Positions 1 through 8,292 of a DNA stretch of 64,000 bases are shown in pieces. Both the position numbers and the translations under genes were made by a program. Position 1 is the first letter of the stretch. Each line of letters opens with the position of its first letter. The notes under the pieces are model-generated. The model was not told the origin of the DNA and ran no database searches. It saw only the letters and a program-made list of their open reading frames with translations. This DNA comes from Streptomyces rubellomurinus (GTDB lineage: Bacteria > Actinomycetota > Actinomycetes > Streptomycetales > Streptomycetaceae), in NCBI RefSeq assembly GCF_000961885.1, contig NZ_JZKH01000024.1:29274-93273 (forward strand), written 5' to 3'.

Positions 1-891
1 GAGCAGGTCGCCGACCGGGCCGCGCAGGCCTGGGAGGTGGGCGCCACCGAGGTCTGCATGCAGGGCGGCATCCACCCCGACCTGCCCGGCACGGCCTACT
101 TCGACATCGCCCGCGCGGTGAAGGAGCGGGTGCCCGGCATCCACGTGCACGCCTTCTCCCCGATGGAGGTGGTCAACGGCGCGACCAGGACCGGCCTGTC
201 GATCCGTGACTGGCTGCAGCGGGCCAAGGAGTCCGGCCTGGACACCATCCCCGGCACCGCCGCCGAGATCCTGGACGACGAGGTCCGCTGGGTGCTCACC
301 AAGGGCAAGCTGCCCGCCGCCACCTGGGTCGAGGTCGTCACCACCGCGCACGAGCTGGGCATCCGCTCCTCGTCCACGATGATGTACGGGCACGTGGACA
401 CCCCGCGGCACTGGCTCGGCCACCTGCGGCTGCTCGCCGGGATCCAGCAGCGCACCGGCGGCTTCACCGAGTTCGTCACCCTGCCGTTCGTGCACACCAA
501 CGCGCCGGTCTACCTGGCCGGCATCGCCCGGCCCGGCCCGACCGCCCGGGACAACCGCGCGGTGGTCGCGATGGCCCGGCTGCTGCTGCACCCGCACATC
601 CCCAACATCCAGACCAGCTGGGTCAAGCTGGGCGCCGAGGGCGCCGCCGAGATGCTGCGCTCGGGCGCCAACGACCTGGGCGGCACGCTGATGGAGGAGA
701 CCATCTCGCGGATGGCCGGCTCCGCGTACGGCAGCTACAAGTCGGTGCGCGACCTGCAGGCGATCGCCGAGGCGGCGGGCCGCCCGCACCGGCAGCGCAC
801 CACCACCTACGGCGAGGTGCCGGCCGAGCGGCAGGCCGCCGCCCGCGCCTCGGACGGGCACCTGCCGGAGCTGCTGCCCGTCCTCGACTGA
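1..891 (+). CDS. fbiC: FbiC, C-terminal (CofH) part; 5' end outside window
   Basis: This is the end of 7,8-didemethyl-8-hydroxy-5-deazariboflavin (FO) synthase, which makes the deazaflavin core of coenzyme F420 from tyrosine and a ribityl-uracil intermediate. The reading frame is open from base 1 and stops at 891, giving 296 visible residues. They match the CofH-type radical-SAM half: [15 protein letters not shown] near the start, then [24 protein letters not shown] and [17 protein letters not shown]. The N-terminal radical-SAM cysteine cluster lies upstream of the window. In actinobacteria CofG and CofH are fused as FbiC, so a fusion is expected, but the CofG half cannot be seen here. A possible GC-rich hairpin follows at 906-935. 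Confidence 0.93.
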   Translation, partial: EQVADRAAQAWEVGATEVCMQGGIHPDLPGTAYFDIARAVKERVPGIHVHAFSPMEVVNGATRTGLSIRDWLQRAKESGLDTIPGTAAEILDDEVRWVLTKGKLPAATWVEVVTTAHELGIRSSSTMMYGHVDTPRHWLGHLRLLAGIQQRTGGFTEFVTLPFVHTNAPVYLAGIARPGPTARDNRAVVAMARLLLHPHIPNIQTSWVKLGAEGAAEMLRSGANDLGGTLMEETISRMAGSAYGSYKSVRDLQAIAEAAGRPHRQRTTTYGEVPAERQAAARASDGHLPELLPVLD

Positions 892-905
892 GGCGGCGTC
901 CCGGG

Positions 906-935
906 CCCGGCCGTCCTCCGTAGGGGCGGCCGGGG
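906..935 (+). terminator. Possible terminator after fbiC
   Basis: An imperfect GC-rich hairpin (CCGGCCG pairing with CGGCCGG around a short loop) lies just after the fbiC stop. There is no T-run, which is usual in these genomes. It is weaker than the other hairpins in the window. Confidence 0.35.
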
Positions 936-1058
936 CGGGGAGCCGAGTCGGCAGGGACGCCGCCGATTCGCTCGGGCCTTCGAATACAGTGCCAGGGCGC
1001 GTCGGCGGCCGAGGCCCCGCGCGCGGCGGCCCCCGACCCCGACGAAAGGCGCCCCGTC

Positions 1059-2177
1059 GTGATGCCACTGTGGTCACGCGCCCAGCAGCAGGACTTCCGC
1101 AGCCGGGTGCGGGGCTGTCTGCTCGGCGGTGCCATCGGCGACGCGCTCGGCGCCGGCGTCGAGTTCGAGCCGCTGGAGGACATCCTCGACCGGCACGGTC
1201 CGCAGGGGGTCACCGGCTACGTCCCCGCCTACGGCCGCACCGGCGCCGTGACGGACGACACCCAGCTCACCCTGTTCACGGTCGACGGCCTCATCCGCGC
1301 CCACATCCGGCGCGACACCGGCAGCTGGCACCCGCCCACCGACCTGCACCTGGCCTACCTGCGCTGGGCCGCCACCCAGCGCGACTGGGGCCCGGACGAG
1401 CGCCGCCCCGACCTCGGCTGGCTCGGCCGCGAGGAGTGGCTGTACGCCCGGCGCGCGCCCGGGCAGGGCTGCCTGTCCGGCCTCACCGGCGCGGAGGGCG
1501 AGCGGCTCGGCACGCTGGAGCACCCCAAGAACCCGCACTCCAAGGCCTGCGGCACGGTGGTGCGGGCGGCGCCGTTCGGGCTGCTCACCACCTGGGAGCC
1601 GGGCCTGGTCTTCCAGCTCGCGGTGGAGTGCTCGGTACTCACCCACGGCCACCCCACCGGCTACCTCGCGGCGGGCGCGTTCGCGGTGATCGTCCAGGCG
1701 GTGGCCCGCGGCGGCACCCTGGAGGAGGGCGTCCACCTCGCGCTGGCGCTGCTCTCCGAGCGGCAGGCGCACGAGGAGACCACGGCCGCGCTGCGGGCCG
1801 CGCTGGACGCGGTGCGGGCCGGCGAGCCGTCCGCCGCCCGGGTCGAGGCGCTGGGGGAGGGCTGGGTCGCCGAGGAGGCGCTGGCGATCGCGGTCTACTG
1901 CGCGCTGGTCGCCCACGACGTGCGCTCCGGCCTGCTGCTCGCCGTCAACCACTCCGGGGACAGCGACTCCACCGGCGCGATCTGCGGCAGCCTGCTCGGG
2001 GTGCTGCACGGCGACACCGCGCTGCCGCCGGGCCTGGTGGCCGGGCTGGAGGGGCGCGCCGCGATCCTCGAACTCGCCGACGACCTGGTGCTGGAGCTGG
2101 TGCACGGCGGCGAACTGCACGACCGGCAGAGCCCGGAGGGGGCGGTCTGGGCCGGGCGCTACCCGGTGGCGGGCTGA
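1059..2177 (+). CDS. ADP-ribosylglycohydrolase family protein
   Basis: The 372-residue protein belongs to the ADP-ribosylglycohydrolase (DraG/ARH) family, metal-dependent hydrolases that remove ADP-ribose from proteins or small molecules. Family metal-binding signatures are present: GCLLGGAIGDALGAG near the N-terminus, AVTDDTQLTLFT, and NHSGDSDSTGAICGSLLG near the C-terminus. The start is GTG at 1059, with an AAAGG-type ribosome site 9 bases upstream; the adjacent ATG at 1062 is an alternative. A TACAGT -10-like box at 985-990 may be its promoter. It is a single gene, ending in a strong hairpin shared with the convergent DUF397 gene. The substrate cannot be inferred. Confidence 0.9.
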   Translation: MMPLWSRAQQQDFRSRVRGCLLGGAIGDALGAGVEFEPLEDILDRHGPQGVTGYVPAYGRTGAVTDDTQLTLFTVDGLIRAHIRRDTGSWHPPTDLHLAYLRWAATQRDWGPDERRPDLGWLGREEWLYARRAPGQGCLSGLTGAEGERLGTLEHPKNPHSKACGTVVRAAPFGLLTTWEPGLVFQLAVECSVLTHGHPTGYLAAGAFAVIVQAVARGGTLEEGVHLALALLSERQAHEETTAALRAALDAVRAGEPSAARVEALGEGWVAEEALAIAVYCALVAHDVRSGLLLAVNHSGDSDSTGAICGSLLGVLHGDTALPPGLVAGLEGRAAILELADDLVLELVHGGELHDRQSPEGAVWAGRYPVAG

Positions 2178-2226
2178 GAGCCGCGGACGGTCGAACACCC
2201 CCGGGACGACGACCCCCGGGACGGCG

Positions 2227-2282
2227 GTTGCCCGCGGTGGCGCCCGCCGCCGGGGGAGGCGACGGGCGCCACCGCGGGCAAC
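2227..2282. terminator. Strong bidirectional terminator hairpin
   Basis: A perfect 20-bp inverted repeat (2227-2246 and 2263-2282) with a 16-base loop lies between the stop codons of two convergent genes, the ADP-ribosylglycohydrolase and the DUF397 gene. It would end transcription from both sides. Confidence 0.8.
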
Positions 2283-2307
2283 TCCCGCACGGGACGCGCC
2301 GGTCGGG

Positions 2308-2517
2308 TCAGGCGGAGGCGAAGAGCCCGGTCGCCGCCGCCGACGCGAACGCGCGCCAGGCATCGGCGGAGAACCGCAGTTGCGGGCCCTGCGGGTCCTT
2401 CGAGTCGCGCACCGCGACCGCCCCGGCGGTCGGACCGGCGATCTCCACACAGGCGCCCTGGCCGCCGCTGTAACTGCTCTTGCGCCAGCGGGTGCCGTGC
2501 TCGGGGGAAGTGCTCAT
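2308..2517 (-). CDS. scr2: DUF397 protein, Scr2-like partner of the upstream regulator
   Basis: This 69-residue protein is one DUF397 domain. The diagnostic pattern is visible: WRKSSYSGGQGACVEIA, then VAVRDSKDPQGPQLRF and the C-terminal WRAF. DUF397 proteins are almost confined to actinomycetes and are usually paired with a DUF5753-type helix-turn-helix regulator, as here. The start ATG overlaps the regulator's stop by 4 bases, which implies translational coupling. In S. coelicolor the Scr1/Scr2 pair has been described as a toxin-antitoxin-like regulator pair that affects antibiotic production. The symbol is given on family plus context (neighbouring GPP34 and D-Ala-D-Ala carboxypeptidase genes), so orthology is an inference. 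Confidence 0.85.
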   Translation of the reverse strand: MSTSPEHGTRWRKSSYSGGQGACVEIAGPTAGAVAVRDSKDPQGPQLRFSADAWRAFASAAATGLFASA

Positions 2518-3440
2518 CGGTGGTATTCCTCTTCAATCTGGGCTATCAGCGTCCGGCTCTCCGCGACCCCGAGCGCCGCCGCCCTCAGGTAGTCGTAGAG
2601 ACCGGTATAACGACGGACGTCCGTCTCTTTCTCGAGGTAGAGATCGCTCGTCACACCTTCGAAGTAGACGACCGTGGAATCGGCTGACTCGGGGAACTCC
2701 AGCAGGGAGAATGTCCCGGTCATGCCGGGGTGGGCGCCGTGCGAGAACGGGATCACCTGGATGGTGATGTTCTTGCGCTGGCTCAGCTCCAGCATGTGCT
2801 TCAGCTGCTGGGCCATCACCTCGCGGCTGCCGACCTCGCGGCGCAGCACCGCCTCGTCGACCACCGTCCACAGGCTGCCGAGCTGGTTCTCGCCGTTGAC
2901 GCGCTCCTGGCGCTTCATCCGCACCTGCACCCGGCGCTGGACGGCGAACGCGTCGGTGTCCGGCTGGGTGCCCTCGACGACGGCGTGCGCGTACTGCTCG
3001 GTCTGCAGCAGGCCGGGGACGAAGGAGGACTCGTAGGCGCGGATCGAGGAGGCCTCGGCCTCCAGCCCGATGTAGACGCTGTAGGGGGTCGGCATGTCGT
3101 TGAAGTCGTGCCACCAGCCGCGCTGGCGCGACTCCTTGGCCATGTCCATCAGGCTGGAGCGCATCTGCTCGTCGGTCACGTTGTACACGTCGCAGAGGTC
3201 GCGGACGTCCCGCTGGCTGATGCTGCGGCGGCCGTTCTCCAGCCGACTGATCTTCGACTGGGAGACCATCAGCCGGCCGGCGACCTCCTCCGCCGTCATC
3301 CCGAGGCCCTCGCGGAGCCTGCGCAGCTCCGAACCGAGGCGCCGGCGGCGCACGGTGGGATTGATGTTCGCGGACACGTCGACCTCCGGCCGTACCTCTG
3401 GTGAACGTGGGAACGGCAGCCCTCGGAACACTTCGGACAT
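2514..3440 (-). CDS. scr1: Scr1-family helix-turn-helix regulator (DUF5753)
   Basis: The 308-residue protein has an N-terminal XRE-type helix-turn-helix at about residues 25-85 (LGSELRRLREGLGMTAEEVA, then SQSKISRLENGRR) and a C-terminal DUF5753 domain (LEAEASSIRAYESSFVPGLL, VDEAVLRREVG, ITIQVIPFSHGAHPG). It is a DNA-binding regulator of the Scr1 antitoxin-like family. The ATG at 3440 was chosen because an AGGGGGG ribosome site lies 8 bases upstream; longer in-frame extensions are poorly coding. The gene overlaps its DUF397 partner by 4 bases. A gap of about 520 bases upstream should contain its promoter. Confidence 0.9.
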   Translation of the reverse strand: MSEVFRGLPFPRSPEVRPEVDVSANINPTVRRRRLGSELRRLREGLGMTAEEVAGRLMVSQSKISRLENGRRSISQRDVRDLCDVYNVTDEQMRSSLMDMAKESRQRGWWHDFNDMPTPYSVYIGLEAEASSIRAYESSFVPGLLQTEQYAHAVVEGTQPDTDAFAVQRRVQVRMKRQERVNGENQLGSLWTVVDEAVLRREVGSREVMAQQLKHMLELSQRKNITIQVIPFSHGAHPGMTGTFSLLEFPESADSTVVYFEGVTSDLYLEKETDVRRYTGLYDYLRAAALGVAESRTLIAQIEEEYHR

Positions 3441-3962
3441 TGGGACCAACCCCCCTGACTCGGAGCAGCATGTCACCTTGGGCCAGGTCGGCGCCCGGGA
3501 ATCCCAGTAGCGCGGGGGGACGAACCATCGGAAAAGCGCTTCTGTGAGACAGCGGGTGCTCCCAGCTGGTAATGCGGCTCGGTGGCATCGGACCAGTGTT
3601 GCTACCTGCATGCTGTACCCCGGCGGCGGCGCGCTTGCCCCTGGCACGTGCGCGGGCCGACGTCCCGACGGACCTCCGGACGGACCGGGGGGAGCGGCGG
3701 CACGGCGTCGGCGCGGCGCCGGGACGGCGTCGGGGACGGCGGAGGGGCGGTCGCCGGGCGACTTGCGTCGCGGGCGACCGCCCCTCGGTGCGGTTCGCGG
3801 TGCTGCGTGGTGCTGGGGTGGAACCGGTTGCACGAGGGGGCGTTGAGCCTCCTCGGACGGCGCGGACGGGCTGCCGGGCGCCGCCGCGCGCGCCCCGTCC
3901 GGTGCGACCGGACCCGGTCCGGCCGGCGGGCCGGCGCAGTGGCGCGCCGGCGGACTGGCTGA
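3441..3962. other. Intergenic region upstream of the Scr1-like gene
   Basis: These 522 bases lie between the end of the GPP34 gene and the start of the Scr1-like gene, both on the minus strand. I find no convincing gene; plus-strand frames here have Arg/Gly-rich shadow composition and no family signature. A GC-rich imperfect inverted repeat around 3917-3952 could terminate the GPP34 transcript. The segment near 3560-3620 is the least GC-rich and is the likeliest promoter area for the regulator, but I cannot assign -35 and -10 boxes. Confidence 0.4.
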
Positions 3963-4703
3963 CTAGCGGACGCCGACCCGGGTGGCGGTGACCCGCCTGC
4001 CGGTGCTCCGGCCCGCCGCGCGGGCGCCGGAGCGGCCGGAGCCGGTCCCGGAACCCTGGGGTGAACGGTTCTGCTGGGTCGGCAGGCCGTTCTGCACGTC
4101 CATCACGGCGTGCGCGACCATCCCGCCCAACGGGTCGTAGCGGATCAGGTCGCGCAGCCGCGACCGTGAGGACCTGCCCTCGTTGCCCGGGTACAGGTGC
4201 TTGCCCAGGCCCACCGAGTGGGCCAGGGCCGCCAGTGCGGCCGTCCGCGGGTCCGGCGGCACGCCGGTGCGGATCGCGGTGTCCAGCCGCTGCTTGATCG
4301 CGGCGTTGGTGCAGTCGTCGGACGCCTGGTACCGGGTCGTCGGCAGGACGCCGCACACCTGGCCCGGCACGGCCGTGACCATGCCGCAGCGCTCCAGGTG
4401 CGCCAGGTAGGTCTGCCGCAGGCCCAGTCGCGGCCCGCCGATCCAGTGCGCCGCGCGGACCGGACTGCCGCGCCGGCGCAGCAGTTCCAGTGCGTGGTCG
4501 AGGGTCGGGTCACCGGTCGGCCGTGCGAGCACGACGGCGATCCGGTCACCCTCCGGTACGATCCGTCCGGCCAGGGACAGCTCGACGAGCTGCGCCCCGG
4601 CGAGTCCGAGGTCGAGGGTCTGCGGCTGCGCCGTGGTACCCGTGGTCGGGTCCAAGGCGAGCAGCAAGAGTTCCTCAGGAACAGTTCTGCGGCTCTTGCC
4701 CAT
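3963..4703 (-). CDS. GPP34 (GOLPH3/Vps74-like) family protein
   Basis: The 246-residue protein resembles the GPP34 family, homologues of eukaryotic GOLPH3, which binds phosphatidylinositol 4-phosphate on Golgi membranes. The bacterial role is unknown. Family features are EELLLLALDP near the start, the LGLAGAQLVELSLAGRI helix pair, LERCGMV, and an alanine-rich helix before LIRYDPLG. The C-terminal 40 residues are basic and Ser/Gly/Arg-rich (SGRSGARAAGRSTGRR), possibly a membrane- or nucleic-acid-binding tail. The start ATG at 4703 has a GGGGAGG ribosome site. It lies divergent from the D-Ala-D-Ala carboxypeptidase gene and close to the Scr1/Scr2 pair. Confidence 0.8.
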   Translation of the reverse strand: MGKSRRTVPEELLLLALDPTTGTTAQPQTLDLGLAGAQLVELSLAGRIVPEGDRIAVVLARPTGDPTLDHALELLRRRGSPVRAAHWIGGPRLGLRQTYLAHLERCGMVTAVPGQVCGVLPTTRYQASDDCTNAAIKQRLDTAIRTGVPPDPRTAALAALAHSVGLGKHLYPGNEGRSSRSRLRDLIRYDPLGGMVAHAVMDVQNGLPTQQNRSPQGSGTGSGRSGARAAGRSTGRRVTATRVGVR

Positions 4704-5001
4704 CCAAGCCTCCCCGCGTGGATGAGAGACAGAGTGACGCCTCTCACACGGGCTTGTCGAGTACGCCTCCGAATCGTGACCTTGCGGTGAAGGCGCGGAA
4801 CCGGTGGCCGCGGGCACGGCGTCTGACCGGTGAACAGGCCGCGGCGCGGCCGCGCGCGGACGATAAGCGCCGGTCGGGCGGGGTGTGCGCGGCCGGATCG
4901 GCCCTCGGTGGCGGAGACTGTACAGGTACACGGGGCGGGGCGTCGGCTTCCCGAAATCGGGTTCGCCGGTGCCCCGCCGGGCGTTGAGGAGGCTGGGATA
5001 C

Positions 5002-7227
5002 GTGGGCGAGTCCCCCGACAGGGTGCTGAGGGACGGCGAGCGGGAGCGCGAGGGCGAACGGGACGGCGCCGGCGCGGCGGCCGTCGACACGCCCGCGAAG
5101 GCACCGGACCCGAAGGCTTCCGAGGCTGCCGACCCGAAGCCGTCCGGCGCGAAGGCCGCTGACGCGAAGGCCGCTGGCGCGAAGGCCGCCGACTCCGCGG
5201 AGCCTTCCGCCGGAGGGACCGGGGGCGGCTCGACCGTGCAGCTGCGTGTCCAGGATGCGGACGAGCGGACGGCGATGCTGCGGCTGCCCGTCGACAACCG
5301 GACCACCTCGCTCAGGCTGCCGGTGGACAACCGGACCACCGCGTTGCGGCTGCCGGCGGAGCTGCTGAAGCCCGCCGATGAGGAGACTTCCGCCGACGAC
5401 GCGTCCGACGTGTCCGAGGCCTCCGAGACGTCCGAGGCGTCCGGGTCGGCGCCCCGGGCCGCGGGGGAGGAGCCGGGGAAGGCCGCGGAGAAGCCGTCCG
5501 GTGCCGACCCGCGTCTCGCCATCCGGACCAGCGCGCCGGTCGCCGAGCCGGAGGCCGAAGAGGACGCCGAGGATGCGGATGGCGGCGAGCCCGACACCGA
5601 GGACGCGCCCGCCGAGCCCGTCGCCCCCGTCGTGCTGACCAAGACCGGGCAGCCTGGTCAGCGCACCGGCGGTGCCGGGAAGCTGGAGAAGCCGGAGCCG
5701 CTGCGTCCGGCCGCCGTCCCCGCGGCGCTGCCGTCCGCCGCCGGGGCCGTCCCCGCCGGGACGGTTCCCGAGCCGCCGGAGCCCGGGCCGCTGCCGGAGC
5801 CGGAACCCGCGCCGAAGCCGCTGCCGAAGCCGGCCCCCGAGCCCGCGCCGAAGCCCGGCCCGGCCCCCACCCCGCTGCCCGAGCCCGACCCGCGCCCGGT
5901 GCCGCCCGTCCCGCCGCTGCCGGCGCCCGAGCCGCTGCCCTCGCCGGAGAACACCGCCGAGGCGATGGAGGTGCTGGCCACCCTCAACTCCCGTCCGGTG
6001 TCGCCGCTGCGCCGCGCGCTCAAGCGGATCACCATCTGGACGGTGTTCCTGGCCGTGGTGCTCGGCGCCGTCGTGGTGGCCCAGCTGCTGCGCCCGCTGC
6101 CGGACGCCAAGGTGCGGATGACGGCCGCCGGGAGCTACAGCTTCGCCGGGAACCCGCTGGACCTCGCCTGGCCGGCCAAGGGCCAGTCCGCGGCCGAGGT
6201 GGTCGGCGTCGGCAGCCTCGGCAGCTCGGGCCAGGAGACGCCGGCCTCGATCGCCAGCGTCACCAAGGTGATGAACGCCTACCTGATCCTGCAGAAGTGG
6301 CCCCTGAAGAAGGGGGACGCGGGCCAGAAGTTCACCGTCGACAAGCAGGCCGCGCAGGAGTCCGGCAACAGCGACGAGTCCCGGGTCACCCTGACCGAGG
6401 GCCAGGTGCTCACCGAGTACCAGGCGCTGGAGCTGCTGATGCTGCCCTCGGCCAACAACGTGGCCCGGCTGCTCGCCCGCCAGCACTCCGGCTCCGAGGA
6501 GGCGTTCGTCAAGCTGATGAACGAGACCGCGGCCAAGCTCGGCATGACCAACACCACCTACGCCGACCCGGCGGGCTTCAACGCGGAGACCAAGTCCACC
6601 GCCAAGGACCAGCTGAAGCTGGCCGAGCAGGTCATGCAGGACGAGATCTTCCGGCAGATCGTCTCCACCCCGGAGACCAACTTCAACAACACGAAGATCC
6701 TCAACACCAACAACCTGATCAACCCGAAGACCGGCGTGATCGGCGTCAAGACCGGCTCCAGCACCCCGGCCGGCGGCTGCCTGATGTGGGCCGCCTACAA
6801 GGACATCGGCGGCGTGAAGCGGCTGATCCTCGGCGTCACCCTCGGCCAGCAGGCCACCTCCTCCGCCCCGGGCGACGGCATCCTGCCGACCGTGCTGAAG
6901 GTCAGCGGCAAGCAGATCCAGGCCGCGCAGAACGGCCTGAACGGCCAGACCGTGGTGAAGAAGGGCGACGTCGTCGGCACGGTGGACGACGGCCTCGGCG
7001 GCAAGGTCCCGGTCGTCGCGACCAAGGACCTCGTCGTGGCGGGCTTCCCCGGCATCTCCGGCACCGTCACCCTGGACGCGGGCAAGCTCGGCCACCAGGA
7101 GAAGGCCGGCAAGGTGGTCGGCTCGCTGCGGGTCGGCTCGGGCGACGACAAGGTGGAGGTCCCGGTGGCCCTCCAGGCGGACCTCGACCCGCCGTCCATC
7201 CAGTCCCGGCTGCTCCGCACCCTCTAA
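5002..7227 (+). CDS. D-alanyl-D-alanine carboxypeptidase with long cytoplasmic N-terminal region
   Basis: The 741-residue protein trims the terminal D-Ala from peptidoglycan stem peptides (PBP5/S11 family). The C-terminal catalytic domain shows all three serine-transferase motifs: SVTK (Ser419/Lys422), SAN (Ser483) and KTG (Lys583). One membrane segment (about 344-364, IWTVFLAVVLGAVVVAQLL) puts the catalytic part outside. The first 340 residues are cytoplasmic and low-complexity: Ala/Lys/Glu-rich, then an 11-residue repeat LRLPVDNRTTx (about residues 93-117), then acidic Ser/Glu stretches and a Pro-Glu/Lys-rich segment. The start is GTG at 5002, chosen for a GAGGAGG ribosome site 9 bases upstream. 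The long disordered tail is unusual for S11 enzymes in general, though extended tails occur in streptomycete homologues. Confidence 0.92.
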   Translation: MGESPDRVLRDGEREREGERDGAGAAAVDTPAKAPDPKASEAADPKPSGAKAADAKAAGAKAADSAEPSAGGTGGGSTVQLRVQDADERTAMLRLPVDNRTTSLRLPVDNRTTALRLPAELLKPADEETSADDASDVSEASETSEASGSAPRAAGEEPGKAAEKPSGADPRLAIRTSAPVAEPEAEEDAEDADGGEPDTEDAPAEPVAPVVLTKTGQPGQRTGGAGKLEKPEPLRPAAVPAALPSAAGAVPAGTVPEPPEPGPLPEPEPAPKPLPKPAPEPAPKPGPAPTPLPEPDPRPVPPVPPLPAPEPLPSPENTAEAMEVLATLNSRPVSPLRRALKRITIWTVFLAVVLGAVVVAQLLRPLPDAKVRMTAAGSYSFAGNPLDLAWPAKGQSAAEVVGVGSLGSSGQETPASIASVTKVMNAYLILQKWPLKKGDAGQKFTVDKQAAQESGNSDESRVTLTEGQVLTEYQALELLMLPSANNVARLLARQHSGSEEAFVKLMNETAAKLGMTNTTYADPAGFNAETKSTAKDQLKLAEQVMQDEIFRQIVSTPETNFNNTKILNTNNLINPKTGVIGVKTGSSTPAGGCLMWAAYKDIGGVKRLILGVTLGQQATSSAPGDGILPTVLKVSGKQIQAAQNGLNGQTVVKKGDVVGTVDDGLGGKVPVVATKDLVVAGFPGISGTVTLDAGKLGHQEKAGKVVGSLRVGSGDDKVEVPVALQADLDPPSIQSRLLRTL

Positions 7228-7244
7228 GGCCTGAGCGACTGCAA

Positions 7245-7289
7245 CGCGACGTGCCGCCGTCCCGGACCACCGGGCGGCGGCACGTCGCG
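7245..7289. terminator. Terminator hairpin between convergent genes
   Basis: A perfect 15-bp inverted repeat (7245-7259 with 7275-7289) and a 15-base loop sit between the carboxypeptidase gene and the convergent hypothetical gene. Confidence 0.75.
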
Positions 7290-7299
7290 TTTCAGCCGA

Positions 7300-8187
7300 T
7301 CAACGGGCGTGCGGTTGCGGCCCGTTGTCGAGCGGCGCCTTGTCGAGCGGGACCGCTTCGACCGGCGGCACGGCCGGGCCGCCCTCCGCCTCCGGGTCGC
7401 CCTGCTCGATCCGGCCCAGCAGCCGGGCGACGGCGTCGGTGCGCTCGCGCAGCACCGCGACGCGGGCCGCCCGCTCGGCCTCGACGGGCTGCTCGGCGGG
7501 CAGCACCGGGATGCCGCGCTGCCGGGCCGTCGCGATCAGGCTCTCCGCGGCCGGGCCGACGACGACCAGGGCGGCGGCCGCGAAGGACCCGGCGTCCAGG
7601 GTGTGCTGGCGGCCGAGCAGGCCGCCGCGGTGGACGATCCGGGCCGGCACGGTCAGTTCGTCCAGGCGCTGCTCGACCGAGCCGCGTTCGAGGGCGGCGA
7701 GGACGACGGTGGCCAGCGCCTCCCCGGCCTTGGTGACGGCCCACTTGCGGCCGGGCACCGGCGGGAGGAACTCGCGGATCCGGTCCACGTCCCGTTCCAG
7801 CGAGCTGGTCGTCAGCACCTCGAAGGCGTTGCGGGTGCGGATCTCGACGACCTTGTCCCAGTCGATCTCCTGGCCGTCGAAGCCGACCTTCTCCGGCCCC
7901 AGGTGCACCGCGCCGTAGTCGTCGAGGAGCCCGAGCAGCTTGTGTGCCACCGCCGGTGTGCGGGGGTGGCGGCCGAGCAGCGTGCCCACCGAGAGCTTCC
8001 ACGGCTCGACGGCGGGGACGGCCGGCGGGGCGACGGAGGTGAGGGCCGAGAGCGCCCACCGCCCGCCCGCCGCCGAGCGCCCGGCCCGCAGCACCGCGCG
8101 CCGTCCGGCGTCACCCAGTTCCGCCGCCGCTCCCACCAGCCGTCCCAGCCCGCCCGTCAGACCGCCTGTCAGCCCGCCCGTGCTCAA
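7300..8187 (-). CDS. Conserved hypothetical protein
   Basis: The product is a 295-residue soluble-looking protein with no family signature I recognise. The N-terminus carries a short Gly-Leu-Thr repeat (GGLTGGLTGGLGRL), the middle is mixed alpha/beta (EKVGFDGQEIDWDKVVEIRT, FLPPVPGRKWAVTKAGEALA), and the C-terminal 40 residues are Pro/Glu-rich and probably disordered. There is no signal peptide or membrane span. The start is taken as TTG at 8187, with a purine-rich GAGAGGGG upstream, so the true start could be downstream. Upstream, before the TetR gene on the same strand, lies an 8-unit heptamer repeat (8207-8262). Function is unknown. Confidence 0.7.
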   Translation of the reverse strand: MSTGGLTGGLTGGLGRLVGAAAELGDAGRRAVLRAGRSAAGGRWALSALTSVAPPAVPAVEPWKLSVGTLLGRHPRTPAVAHKLLGLLDDYGAVHLGPEKVGFDGQEIDWDKVVEIRTRNAFEVLTTSSLERDVDRIREFLPPVPGRKWAVTKAGEALATVVLAALERGSVEQRLDELTVPARIVHRGGLLGRQHTLDAGSFAAAALVVVGPAAESLIATARQRGIPVLPAEQPVEAERAARVAVLRERTDAVARLLGRIEQGDPEAEGGPAVPPVEAVPLDKAPLDNGPQPHAR

Positions 8188-8206
8188 CCGCCCGCCCCTC
8201 TCGCCG

Positions 8207-8262
8207 TGTCCGCTGTTCGCTGTTCGCTGTTCGCTGTCCGCTGTTCGCTGTCCGCTGTGCGC
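8207..8262. repeat. Tandem heptamer array, 8 units
   Basis: Eight head-to-tail 7-bp units of TGTTCGC or TGTCCGC (last unit TGTGCGC) fill 56 bases between the stop of the TetR gene and the start of the downstream hypothetical gene. The units differ only at the fourth base. Confidence 0.9.
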
Positions 8263-8292
8263 AGGCCCGCCATGCTACGGACCCGGCCCGGG

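Noticed and set aside
3441..3833. N-terminal extension of the Scr1-like regulator
   Set aside because: The extra residues are low-complexity, while the ATG at 3440 has a strong ribosome site and fits family length.
3544..3846. Plus-strand open frame in the gap upstream of the Scr1-like gene
   Set aside because: Arg/Gly/Pro-rich composition, no ribosome site and no family motif; treated as non-coding.
8207..8262. CRISPR-like array
   Set aside because: The 7-bp units are contiguous with no spacers; it is a simple tandem repeat. No CRISPR repeat-spacer pattern or cas gene is present in the window.
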